Assembly (NCBI GenBank): GCA_965153355.1
Contig: OZ231126.1
Coordinates: 47,740,001 to 47,804,000, forward strand
Length of the DNA: 64,000 nt
Reading direction: 5' to 3'
DNA from: Flaccisagitta enflata
Taxonomy: Eukaryota > Chaetognatha > Sagittoidea > Aphragmophora
The notes below the pieces were generated by a model. It was not told where the DNA came from. It did no database searches and saw nothing but the letters and a program-made list of their open reading frames with translations. Shown here piece after piece: positions 44,810 to 57,039 of the stretch (position 1 is the stretch's first letter; every line of letters starts with the position of its first letter). The position numbers and the translations under genes are program-made.

Positions 44810-46000
44810 TGGAGCCATGATGCTGGGGTTAGAGCCTTAAAGCTGGGGTTGGAGCCTTGGAGCTGGGGTTGCAGCCTCGAGGCTGGGATTGGAGCCTCGA
44901 GGCTGGGATTGGACCCTCGAGGCTAGGATTGGACCCTCGAGGCTGGGAGATCCTTGAGGCTGGGATTGGAGCCTTGAGGCTGGGATTGGAGCCTTGAGGC
45001 TGGGATTGGAGCCTGGAGGCAGGGATTGGAGCCTGGAGGCAGGGATTTGAGCCCAGGCTTGGATTGGGCAGGGATTAGCCTTGGAGGCTGGGATTGAGCC
45101 TCGAGGCAGGGATTGAGCCTGAGGCTGAGAGAATTAGGGACCGGCCAACTTCGTGTTTACGCGAGGAAGGGATTGGAGCCATGATGCTGGGGTTAGAGCC
45201 AGCTGGGGTTGGAGCCTTGGAGCTGGGTTGAGCCTCGAGGCTGGGATTGGAGCCCGAGGCTGGGATTGAACCCGAGGCTGGATTGACCTCGAGGCTGAGA
45301 TCCTTGAGGCTGGGATTGAGCCTTGAGGCTGGGATTGAGCCTTGAGGCTGGGATTGAGCCCGGAGGCAGGGATTGGAGCCTGGAGGCAGGGATTTGAGCC
45401 TGGAGGCAGGGATTGGAGCCTGAGGCAGGATTGGAGCCGAGGCTGGGATTGAGCCCGAGGCAGGGATTGAGCCTGGAGGCTGGGATTGGAGCCTGGAGGT
45501 TGGATTAGCCTGGAGGCTGGGATTGAGCCTCGAGGCTGGGATTGAGCCTGAGGCTGGGATTGAGCCGAGGCTGGGATTGGAGCCTGGAGGCTGGGATTGG
45601 AGCCTGGAGGCTGGGATTGGAGCCTGGAGGCTGGGATTGGAGCCTGGAGGCTGGGATTAGAGCCTCGAGGCTGGGATTAGAGCCTCGAGGCTGGGATTAG
45701 AGCCTCGAGGCTGGGATTAGAGCCTCGAGGCTGAGATTGGGGCCTTGAAGCTGAGAATAGAGCCTCAAGGCTGAGATTGAAGCCTGGAGGCTGAGATTGG
45801 AACCTTGATGTTGGGATTTGAGCCCTGACACTGGAATTTGAGCCTTGAGGCTTGTGTATGAAGCCTAAGGCTGGGATTTGAGCTGGGATTTGAGCTGGAA
45901 GTTGAAATTTAGGCTTCAAATTCAGGGGGGGACAGAGAAGGAGGAGAAGGAGAAAGTTTCCCATATGTGTGAAAGCATTTGGGGTCGCTGCCCAAAAGGG
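44810..46000. repeat. 20-bp G-rich minisatellite with inverted terminal hairpin
   Basis: About 50 units of GGGATTGGAGCCTGGAGGCT type. The stretch 45125-45425 repeats 44745-45060 including its unique leader, but with many single-base gaps (ACCGGCCAACTTCG for ACCGAAGCCAACTTCG), which looks like unpolished or falsely duplicated assembly. Ends with GGAGAAGGAG and the hairpin remnant CATATGTGTGAAAGCATTTG ... GGTCGCTGCCCAAAAGG (45961-46000). Confidence 0.92.
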
Positions 46001-46092
46001 GACTGACCAACCAATTAACCAACCAACTGACCAACCAACCAACGGACAGATGGTCAAAGCAGGGTGAAGAGTCGCGTAGTACGCGACTATTA
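46001..46092 (+). mobile_element. Modular element 3' end
   Basis: ACTGACCAACCAATTAACCA stretch, AAAGCAGGGTGAAGAG and hairpin AGTCGCGTAGTACGCGACT then ATTAC; the A-run is altered. No 5' start. Confidence 0.6.
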
Positions 46093-46449
46093 CACTCTTT
46101 CTCAATAAAAGCCAAAAGAAAACTGCATGCAGGTATGCTTGCAAAAAAGTTGTGTTCTAGTAGCAATGTCACTGCATTGCATCAGTCCGTGGTATTTGGT
46201 GGAAAAAGTGATGTCATGTGTCCATTCTATGTACTCCACAATTACGAAATTAAGATTTTACCTGGGATGATAGAGCCAAGCTATTGGTGACAGAGGGTCA
46301 ATGAGCTAGTTGTTGGCTCCATCAGGAATACTAATCAATTAACCAATATGCAAGCAGAAGGGGGATTCATGTAAGACAAAATTCCACCTCCCATGAATTT
46401 TTTTTTTTTTTTTTTTTTTGCTATTTTGCATCAGTACAGAGAAGAGAAA
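46093..46449. other. Unique spacer
   Basis: No gene recognised; T20 run at 46399-46418. Confidence 0.3.
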
Positions 46450-46585
<136 letters not shown>

Positions 46586-46600
46586 CAGACAAATAGGTAA

Positions 46601-46754
46601 ACAAGGCCGGATACACGGCCATCAGTTGCGGACGGGTGTGTAGGGGCGGAAATACCCGTTTTCCCACTTATCAACTTGAGCGTGACGGACGGACCGACCA
46701 ACGGACGGACAAACGGACAAAGCCTCTTATAGAGTTGCGTGTCCGCAAATAAGA
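46601..46754 (+). mobile_element. Short modular element (type 1), compensated tag
   Basis: ACAAGGCCGGATACACGGCC start; tag AGTTGCGGAC (46624-46633) and 3' arm GTCCGCAAAT (46741-46750). Relative to 12367 the tag has C to T and the arm G to A at the paired position, so pairing of TTGCGGAC with GTCCGCAA is kept. Confidence 0.75.
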
Positions 46755-46869
46755 ATGAATGAAATGATAAAGAAAAATTGTCATAACTTTGATTCTTAGT
46801 AATGAGAAAAAGATAGAAAGATAGACAATCTCATTTATGAGAATATAATTCTCATTACTAAGAGTCTGA
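46755..46869. other. Spacer with short inverted repeat
   Basis: TTCTTAGTAATGAGAA at 46791 and GAATATAATTCTCATTACTAAG at 46841 pair around a GATAGAAAGATAGA loop. Confidence 0.5.
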
Positions 46870-47479
46870 GACTCAGTGTACGGGAAGAAGAAATTTCTTG
46901 CATCATTACAATTTTTAAGATGTTTTTTATATTACTTTTCTGTAATTCATTTTTTCTAAAAAACATTTTTTAAGTGTTGAACAAGGAATTTTTGCATAGA
47001 TTATCTCTGAAATACAGACTTGATGTACTTATTGTATTGAAAAAAGGCAGAAAAAAAGAGGATTTTTTGCAGAAAATTAAACTTTGTCATTTGACACCTG
47101 TCAGGTGAAATTATATCATTGCATAAAAATTGAGAAATTTGCATTTCCAAAAACATGGCCTCTTTTTAAAAACATATAAGAAGAGGGCCATGTTCTTAGA
47201 AATGCAAAATTTTCTTTTTTCAGACCGGGATATAATTTCACCCAACAAGGTTTTGAAATTTTGTTCACCATTTTTCTTAGGAATAGAAACATTCAATTTC
47301 AATTTCCAATTGTTATGAGGCCATTGTCAGTATTCTGGGTTGCAAAACATTGTTAAAACTTCTTATACATGAGTTCAAAAATACTCAACGGTAATTCTAA
47401 TAATATTTTTTGATCATTAACCTATATCGCAAGCAAAAAGTAAGATGAAACCAAAATTTCCTGTTCCTGTACACCATGT
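46870..47479. mobile_element. 610-bp dispersed repeat, copy 2
   Basis: Same orientation and nearly the same sequence as 39406-40015. The flanks differ (AGAGTCTGA before and CTGAATGAAGAG after), which fixes the ends of the repeat to within a few bases. Confidence 0.85.
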
Positions 47480-47539
47480 CCTGAATGAAGAGAATTTCAA
47501 AATTCTCGCCACTTAGATTCTAAGTAACACGACTTACCC

Positions 47540-48560
<1,021 letters not shown>

Positions 48561-48574
48561 CTCATCCAAGGAAT

Positions 48575-48690
48575 GCACACGGTCAGTGGTAACCGCTGCC
48601 CGGTTCAAAAACTAAGGCAAGGTGTAGGACAAAAAAAAGACAGCGGCCACAAAGAAGTGGATGTTCTGTAGAACTTTCATAACTTTTCTT
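48575..48690 (+). repeat. Diverged GC-rich hairpin module
   Basis: CGGTCAGTGGTAACCGCTGCCC ends and GACAGCGGCCACAAAGAAGT, then GGATGTTCTGTAGAAC, the last like 35280-35300. Confidence 0.55.
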
Positions 48691-49789
48691 GTTTGCTCTA
48701 CTTTGTTGTCGCGCTACACTTCTCATGTGAATAAACATCATATATATCTGTCAAGGGGGTGGGTGTCAAGATGAAGTCGAGGAGGTGAGGACACAAAAAA
48801 TCGAAAGACGCAAACAAAGAGGCAGATTTGAGGACATGGCTTTCCCTAACATGTTTCTGAAACTGGAGCTAGAAACGTGACAAATAGATGATCTTTGCCC
48901 ATTTTCCTTCGACCCCCATAAGTTCAAAAGACCACCTCCCAACGCCTGTATAGAAAAAGATACATAACCCATCGTGTTGCGCCTGGGAGCACTTTATACC
49001 CCATTTTGCGATGACAAACATAACACGAGAACGTGTTCGTGTGCCCTAACGCGTAGGAACGAAACGCGGAAAAGAGGAGAGGCCAAGAAGAGGAGAGAAA
49101 AAAGACGAAGCTATGAGAGGAAGAGCAAAAAACACAAAGCGAAAGGATGAAGAAATCTTCACGTTCTGTGATAATTCACCACATTTCTGTCAACACCAGC
49201 AATGAATGGAAAATGTTTGGGGACAAAATCAACATTCGACACTATGGCTTGTAGGGGTAAGCATTATCTTTTTAAGTATCAACATCTCAAAGCTTTGTCA
49301 GCGAATTTGAAGCTTCTTAATTTTCTATCACTTGATAAGCGACTGTATAAGAGGGTGTGCACTTAGGTCCGTAGGATGGTAGGTTATGATGGACACAAAG
49401 GGGCAATTTTCATGATCAGGTCATATTCTAAAAAAATAGATTAATTATTAATTTTTTGATAAATACATTGTCTCAGTATATATTATTACTTTATTTGCAT
49501 TGAAAATCATCTACAGTATGAATCATTATTATTATTGTTTATACATATAGAGACAAAAAATCACTAGTCAGATTGATCGGGACACCAAAATGTTGTCGTG
49601 ACACAAATGGGAGGTGGCACTCCCAAAATCATAGACTCCCATACGGCGCTGAGTATGATTCATCTCGTTTGCAACATTTCATGATGGCATAACTCAAAAA
49701 GTAATGGAGATAATTCATTCCTGAAATTTTTTTAGAAGATAACTGTTTGGCATTTTCTCATGAATGAATCTTAAGGATTTTTCAGGCCT
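48691..49789. other. Unique spacer without recognised gene
   Basis: A 68-codon minus frame at 48766-48972 has no motif. Nothing else seen. Confidence 0.3.
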
Positions 49790-50100
49790 GTATATTCTTG
49801 AGTTTTCCCCCCCCCGGTGGGGGGGGGGAAAAAAATCAAAGGGTCTGGAGATAGGGAAGGAAATCAAAGGTAGAAAAAAGAGAAAAAAAGGAAATTTGAG
49901 GAAAATATAACTTTTTACAGTACCAAATCATAAAACTCAATTAGTAAAACGCAATTTAACACTATTCAAACCTTAACTACATAGTTTTATTGCTATATGG
50001 GGAAGAAAATCATGGATATAAAAACGCAACGCGACGCGTCGCGGGGAAGAAAATCAAAGGCAGGGGGGGGAAAAAAATCAAAAGCGACTCAAGAATATAC
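49790..50100. mobile_element. MITE-like element, 311 bp
   Basis: Ends GTATATTCTTGAGT (49790-49803) and ACTCAAGAATATAC (50087-50100), exact 14-bp inverted repeats. Next to them are C9-GG-T-G9-AAAAAAATCAAA on the left and GGGGGGGGAAAAAAATCAAA on the right. No coding, no clear target duplication. Confidence 0.65.
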
Positions 50101-50731
50101 ACCCCTGGGATTTTTTCGGAAAAATCTGATTCCAGTGACATCAAAGGAGGGTGATTCCATCTCTAAACTGAAAACCCTCAAAAAAAAGATTTTGCTCATT
50201 TTTGGTGCAAAGGTACCCCTTGAGGAGTTATTCAAGAATCTCGAATATTTTTGCTCTCGGGTCAATATTTTGGGTTTTACGGGGGTTAGAAATTTTGGGG
50301 CCCCCGTTACCCTTAAAACTTCAAAAAACTATATCTCAGCCATTTTTTTAGTAAATGGACAAAATTGGTGTCAATCTTTAAGTTATAATACAAAGAATCA
50401 GATAAGAAAAAATTTGAACCAAAAAAAATCATTTGAGGGGGGTTTTTACCCCTAGGGGTAGTCATTTGGAGTACCCCGGCTACCAAGTACGTTGAAATTT
50501 CATAAAAAAAAGATGGCAAAACATTCTTCTGTGTTTGTGGATTCCTAATCAAGAATAAAAAATTTGGGATCTCCACTCCTTATTCCCCAAAAAAATAACA
50601 AAAATGGGTGTTTAGGCCAATTTTTGTTATTTTAGACGAATTTTGGCAATTTTTGTTAAAAATGTCAAAAATTAGCCCTACAAACCATTTTTGTTATTTT
50701 TTGGGGGATAAGGAGTTGAGATCCCAAATTT

Positions 50732-50916
50732 TTAGTTTAGTTTAGTTTAGTTATGTTTAGCCTTAGGAAGACTCTATGAGTCTCATTAAAAAGGCCATCG
50801 TAATCTCAAGAAAAAACTTTGAAACCCACGGCATGCACACCAAAAAATAAAAAAAGAAAAACAACAAAAAAAAAAAAATGCTCTTTGATAATATCGTAAT
50901 TGTTTCTTTAGTATAG

Positions 50917-50949
<33 letters not shown>

Positions 50950-53840
50950 ATTAAATATTGCAAAAGAGTTAAAGATTGTTGCGGGACAGTGGTAAAAACT
51001 AGTTATAAGGTAGTAAAAACTAAATATTGCGTGGTAGTTGATCAAAAGCATTCTTGAAGGTATTGAGTGAGCTTGATTGTCGCATTTCAGATGGGAGACT
51101 GTTCCATGTTTGGGGTCCTCTTACACAAAAGAAGTTTTTTCTAAGGTCTAGTCTTGCACGAGGAACTCTCACTGGCATGTATGATTGCTGTTGACGCGTG
51201 ATTTGTCTTTCAGGGTTGTCAGTTGTGAACATGGTGGTGAAGTCAATGTCCCAATTACCATGCAGATATTTAAACATTTCTATTGCATCTCCTCTAATTC
51301 GTCTCTCTTCTAGTGTTGTCAGTTGAAGCTGTTGTAGCCTCTCTGGATAAGAGCCATGTACATCACTTATGCGCCGGGTGGCTCTATGCTGAATAGATTC
51401 AAGTACATTTATATCTTTGGCAAGCCATGGGGACCATGCAGATACAGCATATTCCAGATTAGGTCGAACAAACACTTTGTATATTTGCAGCATGACGTCC
51501 CGAGTGTAGCATGAAAATGATCTATTTATTCTACCAAGAACTTGGTTTGCTTTTTTAGCTGCAATGGCACATTGCAAACCTGGTTTACATGAATCGTCAA
51601 TAAAAATACCAAGATCTCTTTGATCAGAAGTGGTGGAAATGATTTGACCGGCCATGCGGTATTTGAACTTTTGATTATGATATCCTAGATGGATGATGAA
51701 ACACTTACTAGCATTAAATTGCATACCCCATTTAATGCTCCATTCTTCCAGTCTGCTTATTATTGTTTGCATTTCTGCAGCAGTAGAATTGTCGTTTACA
51801 ATTTTTGCAATTTTTGTGTCATCTGCAAATTTTGACATAAACGCCTCAAAATCACCTAGACACAAATCAATGTCATTTATGAAGATGATGAACAGGATTG
51901 GGCCGAGTACAGAGCCTTGCACAACAGAACTAAGTACATCAATCCATTCAGATACTGTGCCATTCACTGAAACCCTTTGTTTTCGGTTATGCAGCCATGA
52001 ACTGATCCAAGCTATAACTTTGGGGTTTATTTTGTGACATTTCAATTTTTGTATCAGTCTCTGGTGTGGGACTTTGTCAAATGCTTTTGCAAAGTCTAAG
52101 TAAAGGATATCTACTGAATGACCAGAGTCTAGTTGTTTTGTGACATAATCTAAATAGGTCACCAAATTTGTGGTTGTGGACCTTTTGGGCATAAACCCAT
52201 GCTGGGATGGTTTTATCAGTTTATTGGAAATGAGATGCGATATAATGCTTTCTTTTAACATTCTCTCTAAGAGTTTGACTACAACACTTGTTAGTGATAT
52301 AGGTCGGTAATTTGCTGGATCACTTTTTGAGCCTTTTTTGAATATAGGTATGACGTGGGCTACTTTCCATTCCTCAGGTAGTTGAGCACTATCAAGTGAC
52401 TCTTTAAAGAGCAGATACAATGGGTAACTGATTTCTTCAGCCACCTCTATAAGGATTCTTTGGCTAATTCCATCAGGCCCTGGAGAACATGACTTTTTCA
52501 TATGTTGAAGCACCTCGACTATCCTCCGGCGAGTAATTATTGGTTCATCCATTTCAGTGCAAGTGAAATCTGGTGGTTGTTCAGGTAGTTGTGGATCTTC
52601 AGCTGTGAACATTCTAGAATAGTGGTTATTTAGAATATTTGCCGTTTCTCCATCATCGTTGCAAAAGTTGCCACTCTCATCTTTGACGGGGCCAACACTA
52701 ATTTTATTACCTTTTTTAGTGTTTAAGTATGCATAGAAGAGCTTAGGATTTGTTTTCGCATTTTTCGCTATGTTAACTTCATGTCTATGCTTGGCCTTTT
52801 TTACAGCTTTGTGAACCTTTTTTTCAAGAAGTTTGTAAACAAGAAAATCATTTTGATTTTTTGTTCCTCTGTACCTTTTCCAGGCCGCTCTTTTTTGCCT
52901 TATTAGTGTCAGTGTCTCTTGTTTTAGCCACGCTGGACGCTTCATTTGTTTCACTGATTTTTTTGGAACATATTTATGGCAAATTTCCGAGAACATGGCC
53001 TCAAATGTAGCCCAATTAGCTTCAATATTGTTAGTGAAATGGTCCCTCCAATGGATTGTGCTCAGCTCATACTTCATTTCCTGAAATTGTGCCTTTGCAA
53101 AATTCCAGACAGTGTGTTTTGGAATCTTGATAGTGCTATCCGCTTGGATTACTACCTCAAGTGCAGTATGGTCACTATTACCAAGTTTTCCCGCTTCCTT
53201 GAGACTCTGGATCAAATTGGGAACATTTGAGAGAACAAGGTCTAAAATATTTCCTGCTTGGTGTGTAGGAAATGTAACATGCTGATTAAGATGTTTTTCT
53301 GAGAGCACATCCAAAAACTCCTGAGTGTGTAGGGTGCCAGTAAGCAGTTCCCAATTGATATCAGGATAGTTAAAATCTCCAACAATGATTGAATTGTCCT
53401 TCACTGAGTTGATGAAGTTGTTTATTTTTGAATTATTTTCAAGTGATGAGTTTGGTGATCTATACACTATGTACATATGTAAGTCTTCCTTGTCCAGTTT
53501 GATTCCAAGGGAAATGGCTTGAATAATATCGAGAGGGGTTGGTATTTCATAGCAGTTTAATTCTTTCTTTGTGTAAACAATTATACCCCCTCCTCTACCA
53601 TCCGTAGTGTCTTGTCTGTCTCTTCGTATAAGTAGGTTGTATCCATCGATTATCAAAACCGAGTTTTCTATGCTATCATTTGTCCATGTTTCTGTGATTG
53701 CCACAACATCATAATTTGTTTCTACTAAAATTGCTTTTAATTCACTGATTTTCCCAGCAAGACTACGAGCATTGGCATAGAAGAGTTTCAGTTCTTTCTT
53801 TTTCTCACTTTCTTCACCCGGTAGTCTCCTGGGCGTCCCA
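50732..53840 (-). mobile_element. CR1/Jockey-type non-LTR retrotransposon, 5'-truncated
   Basis: Contains one long frame (EN + RT) followed by a short 3' untranslated region with poly-T/poly-A runs and a tail of CTAAA repeats at 50732-50755. The 5' end at about 53840 abuts a modular element. Tail microsatellite and 5' truncation are typical of this class. Together with that element it sits at a single point in the palindrome right arm. Confidence 0.88.
51020..53838 (-). CDS. Endonuclease-reverse transcriptase of a CR1/Jockey-type element
   Basis: The frame is open from about 53838 (no upstream ATG needed) to the stop at 51020, about 940 codons without frameshift. N-terminal apurinic-type endonuclease: LFYANARSLAGK, AITETW, then GDFNYPDINW and NSDHTALE near residues 150-225. 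Reverse transcriptase in the middle: NYRPISLTS, QHGFMPKRST, LDFAKAFDKVPH, SSVVQGSVLGP and the catalytic FADDTK. C-terminal part has the typical LEYAVSAWSP and QHRATRRI words. The start is missing because the element is 5'-truncated, and no ORF1 is present. An intact frame suggests a young insertion; activity cannot be judged without the 5' end. Confidence 0.93.
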
Positions 53841-54208
53841 CGATTATGTGAACGCGACTCTACACCCCGCTTTGTCAGTCCGCCGGTCCATCCATCCGGT
53901 CTCCATCATAACTTTTTTGTCATTCACGCTGTGACTCACTTTGTCCGTCCGTCCGTCGGTCCGTGTCCGTCACACACTTTTTTTTGGTTTTGGGTTTTTG
54001 GCTTCACTGCTCCTGCCCAAATGATCTGGGGACCTCAATTAGGGCCCCTGCCCACCCGCACGCGACTGGGGTAGCCGTGTATCCGGCCTTGTTGGCGTTT
54101 ATGGGGTTTTTGGCTATACCGCTCCTGCCCAAATGCTCCACTGACCTCAAATATGGCCCCTGCCCACCCGCACACAACTGGGGTAGCCATGTATCCGGCC
54201 TTGTTTAT
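53841..54208 (-). mobile_element. Modular element (type 1), 3' end joined to the CR1-like element
   Basis: Reverse orientation. Two tandem 5' portions (ATCCGGCCTTGTTTA at 54194 and GTATCCGGCCTTGTTGGCG at 54080, each with CTGCCCACCCGCAC and CACTGCTCCTGCCCAAATG-type blocks), a GTCCGTCCGTCGGTCCG stretch, CTACACCCCGCTTTGTC, and a hairpin broken at AGTCGCGTTCAC where the CR1-like sequence begins. Confidence 0.72.
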
Positions 54209-54459
54209 TCTTGATTATGAATCCACAAACACAGAAGAATGTTTTGCCATCTTTTATCTCTGAAATTTCAATGTACTAGATACCCCGGGGTACCCCAATT
54301 GACTACCCCTAGGGGTATAAACCCCCAAAATGATTTTTTTTGTTCAAATTTTTTTCTGATCTGATTCTTTAAGTTAAAATTTAAAGATTGACACCAGAAT
54401 TGTCCATTTACTACAAAAAATGGCTGAGATATGGCTTTTTAAAGTTTTGGGGGTACCCG

Positions 54460-55590
54460 GGGCGGGGCGTCCTCTGAATCACGAAATTCGTGCTTAAGTT
54501 AAAATTATTTCCACTGAAGTACACCCTAGTGCTTCAGTGGAATGAGAAATAATTGGTGCTTTTTACAATTCGAGCTTCAGTGGAATGGATTTTTGTCACA
54601 GGAAAAAAAGAATTATAGTAATCTTATTTTTATCTCAAGAAATCAACTGTATTCTTTTCACCTCCCTCTATATCTCTTTAATATCAGAAAAAACATAATT
54701 CAACATTTACTTAGTTTTCATCCCTTGAAAAAAATTGCAGGTAAGAAAACTTTTTTCCTTTAAATACACAAAAATTTATTTGATAGGAAATATAATTTAC
54801 AATGAAAACAAGATTTATAGAAAAATAAATTGTAAGAAAACTTTTTTCCTTCAGAGACGCATAAGTTGAAATCATAGGAAAAAATATTTACAATAAAAAC
54901 AAGATTCATAAGAAAAAAATGGAAACATTCAAGAATGACAGTTAAGAAAAGAAAAACAAGCCCAAGAGGGCAACAGTCGCGTACGTCTGGAAATGACAAA
55001 CAAAAGAGCAAAAACATGTCATAATGTTAAAAAATGTTAAAAAATGTTAAAAAATGTTAAAAAATGTTAAAAAATGTTAAAAAATGTTGAGAAATGTTAA
55101 AAAATGTTAAAAGATGTTAAAAAATACTAAAAAATGTTAAAAAATATTAAAAAAAGTAAAAGGGTAAAAAATGTTAAAGAATGTTAAAAAGTGTTAAAGA
55201 ATGTTAAAAAGTGTTAAAAAATGTTAAAAGTTGTTAAAAAATGTTAAGAAATGTTAAAAAATGTTAATAAATGTTAAAAACGTTCAAAATTTAAAATGCG
55301 ACAAACAGACGGATGGACAGACAGACGGACGTAAAGACTGACGGACCGACAGAGCAAGGTGTAGTCGCGTGCACGCGACTAAAAACCTCGTTTTATTTGA
55401 AAGAAATCAAATAATTTTTCTATCACATTTATTTGCACTCGATCATTGCAGTTTGAAAAGAGGTCAAGAGTCAATCCACTTGAGCACGAATTCCAATTCC
55501 ACTAAAGCATGAAGTAGTGCTTCAGTGGAAGGGGCCTTGACTGGCCTTTTTTCCAGATCAGAGTTCGTGATTCAGTGAATAGGCCCCCGG
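54460..55590. mobile_element. Non-autonomous DNA element, ~1.1 kb, with CTGAATCACGAA ends
   Basis: CTGAATCACGAA at 54474 and TTCGTGATTCAG ending at 55575 are exact 12-bp inverted copies. CCACTGAAG...CTTCAGTGG words follow inside both ends (54521-54543; 55497-55535), and CCGGGGC-type words lie outside both. The interior has TTTTTTCCTT-rich sequence and a complete modular element. It interrupts the palindrome right arm. Confidence 0.68.
54957..55385 (+). mobile_element. Modular element (type 1) with GTTAAAAAAT core
   Basis: ACAAGCCCAAGAGGGC start, tag CAGTCGCGTACG, core of about 25 AATGTTAAAA 10-mers (55020-55280), ACAGACGGACGTAAAGACTG stretch, AGCAAGGTGTAG and the hairpin AGTCGCGTGCACGCGACT then AAAAA. 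Confidence 0.75.
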
Positions 55591-55708
55591 GGCCCCCAAA
55601 ATTTCAAACCCCCGTAAAACCCAAAATATTGGCCCGAGAGCAAAAATATTCGGGTTCCTTGAATAACTCCCCAAAGGATACTTTTGCACAAAAAATGAGC
55701 AAAATCTA

Positions 55709-55841
55709 TTTTTAGGTGCGACAAAGCACCTCTATAAGTGGCCATGTCCGTTGGTCGGTCGGTTGGTCGGTCGGTTGGTTGGGTAACGCATTCGTTCGAC
55801 GATCCACACGTCGCACCTTATTGGCCTACTTGGCCTTGTTT
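55709..55841 (-). mobile_element. Short modular element (type 2) with empty-site evidence
   Basis: TTTTTAGGTGCGACAAAGCAC at the left, GTCGCACCTTATTGGCC and CTTGTTT at the right. The matching place in the palindrome left arm (50180-50188) reads AAAATC-TTTTTTTT-GAGGG without the element, so the insertion lies in a T-run with ends near TTTTTAGG and CTTGTTT. This fixes the boundaries of the family. Confidence 0.85.
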
Positions 55842-55880
55842 AAGGGTTTTCAATTTGTACATTTTGAGATGGAATTACCC

Positions 55881-56160
55881 TAGTGTGAACGACTAACAGA
55901 CAGATCCGCCAGCCGATAGATGGCAAACCAAGCGACATGGGGGGTTTATAGTACAGTTGAACCCCATTCTAACGGATTTCAAAGGACTAATAAATCTAAT
56001 TTATTATAGGTTGAATTTTGTTTAAGCGAATAAAAGCCTAAATAGGAAATAAAAAGAAAAGACTATGGAGTATGGATTAGTATACATTATATAGGGAATT
56101 TCGTTAGTGGCGGGTCCATTAGAGCGGTGTTCAACTATTGTTTTGCAGCACGCGACTAAA
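55881..56160 (+). mobile_element. Degraded modular 3' end interrupted by a pogo/Tigger-like MITE
   Basis: AACGACTAACAGACAGATCC and TAGATGGCAAACCAAGCGAC before, and GCAGCACGCGACTAAAAG after, the MITE at 55954-56137. Confidence 0.5.
55954..56137. mobile_element. pogo/Tigger-like MITE, 184 bp
   Basis: Left end CAGTTGAACCCCATTCTAAC; reverse complement of the right end TAGTTGAACACCGCTCTAAT. This end resembles pogo/Tigger-type Tc1-mariner repeats. TA precedes the left end; the right-hand TA is not preserved. No coding. Confidence 0.6.
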
Positions 56161-57039
56161 AGCGAACTAAAATGTTTTGCTCTTACTGGCTAGGGGAGAA
56201 ACTTATAATTATAGAAGATCAGCTAACATTATTCAATAATTATCAACCGCAGCTTTCAACAAATCCGATTGGTGCTAAAAAGACGACAGAATATGGAGCA
56301 TCAAGCAACTGTAATATCCAACTATACTTTGATGGTGACATCAGAGAGGAATAATGCAAAAGACGGTTCTGTCAAAACTACTCAGATGCACCAGGAGAAG
56401 AGAAACATGGTCAGGATACGCCGCGGGGATCATCGCGGTTACACAGGTTAGTGATCTTCTTTGAAAACTGAGTAGTGTTACATTGTTTGTCAGTCTCAAT
56501 TTACATCATCAATCTGTAGCAAACACTAAACTAGCGATATTTTTACAGAACATACAAAGCGAAAGTTGTAGCAAATTTTACTGTGGGAAAGGAATACATC
56601 TTCTGTTAAAAATTATTAATACATCAGCGGGGATACATTGAAATTGAGTTTCTCCCATAAATGCTTGCACCCACTAACTAGGGTCTAGTCTACCACCTTG
56701 GAAATAAGTATACCGACACCTTCAACTTTGGATATCTCCGCTTTTAGAATAACTAAAACTTAAAAAAAAAAAAACAATTAAACTTTGGCAAATTATCTTT
56801 AAAATGAATGCAATCTGGTTTTTGTAGCTTTAACCGTTTAGAAATGGCAAACAAAAGAACGAAAACATTCACTTTCAAAAATGCAGAAAAGATCAAGCAT
56901 GCAAAAGTTGATTCTTTAATGAGTTTTAACAGAGGATATTTTTCCTTTTAGAAAAGCTAGACACTTTTGTAAAAAAAGGCAAATTAAACTCCATCAAAAA
57001 AGCTTAAAAACAACAGTCCTCGACTGTAGTCTATATGGT
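56161..57039. other. AT-rich unique spacer
   Basis: Two 60-codon frames overlap at 56172-56451 without motifs. 57002-57025 resembles the hairpin at 813-863. Confidence 0.3.

Larger units (their letters stand above)
50149..55880. mobile_element. Second large palindrome (foldback) split by three insertions
   Basis: Left arm 50149-50605. Right arm in three pieces: 50685-50731, 54209-54460 and 55590-55708 plus 55842-55880. Matching words include GATTCCATCTC, GATTTTGCTCATTTTT, GGGTTTTACGGGGGTT, TATATCTCAGCCAT, CCCCTAGGGGTAGTC, GATGGCAAAACATTCTTCTG, TGTGTTTGTGGATTC, CAAGAATAA and GGGATCTC. The loop is 50606-50684. Original size before insertions was roughly 1.0-1.1 kb. No coding. Confidence 0.82.

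Noticed and set aside
49997-50455. 152-codon plus frame
   Set aside because: Runs through the MITE right end and the palindrome left arm; no motifs.
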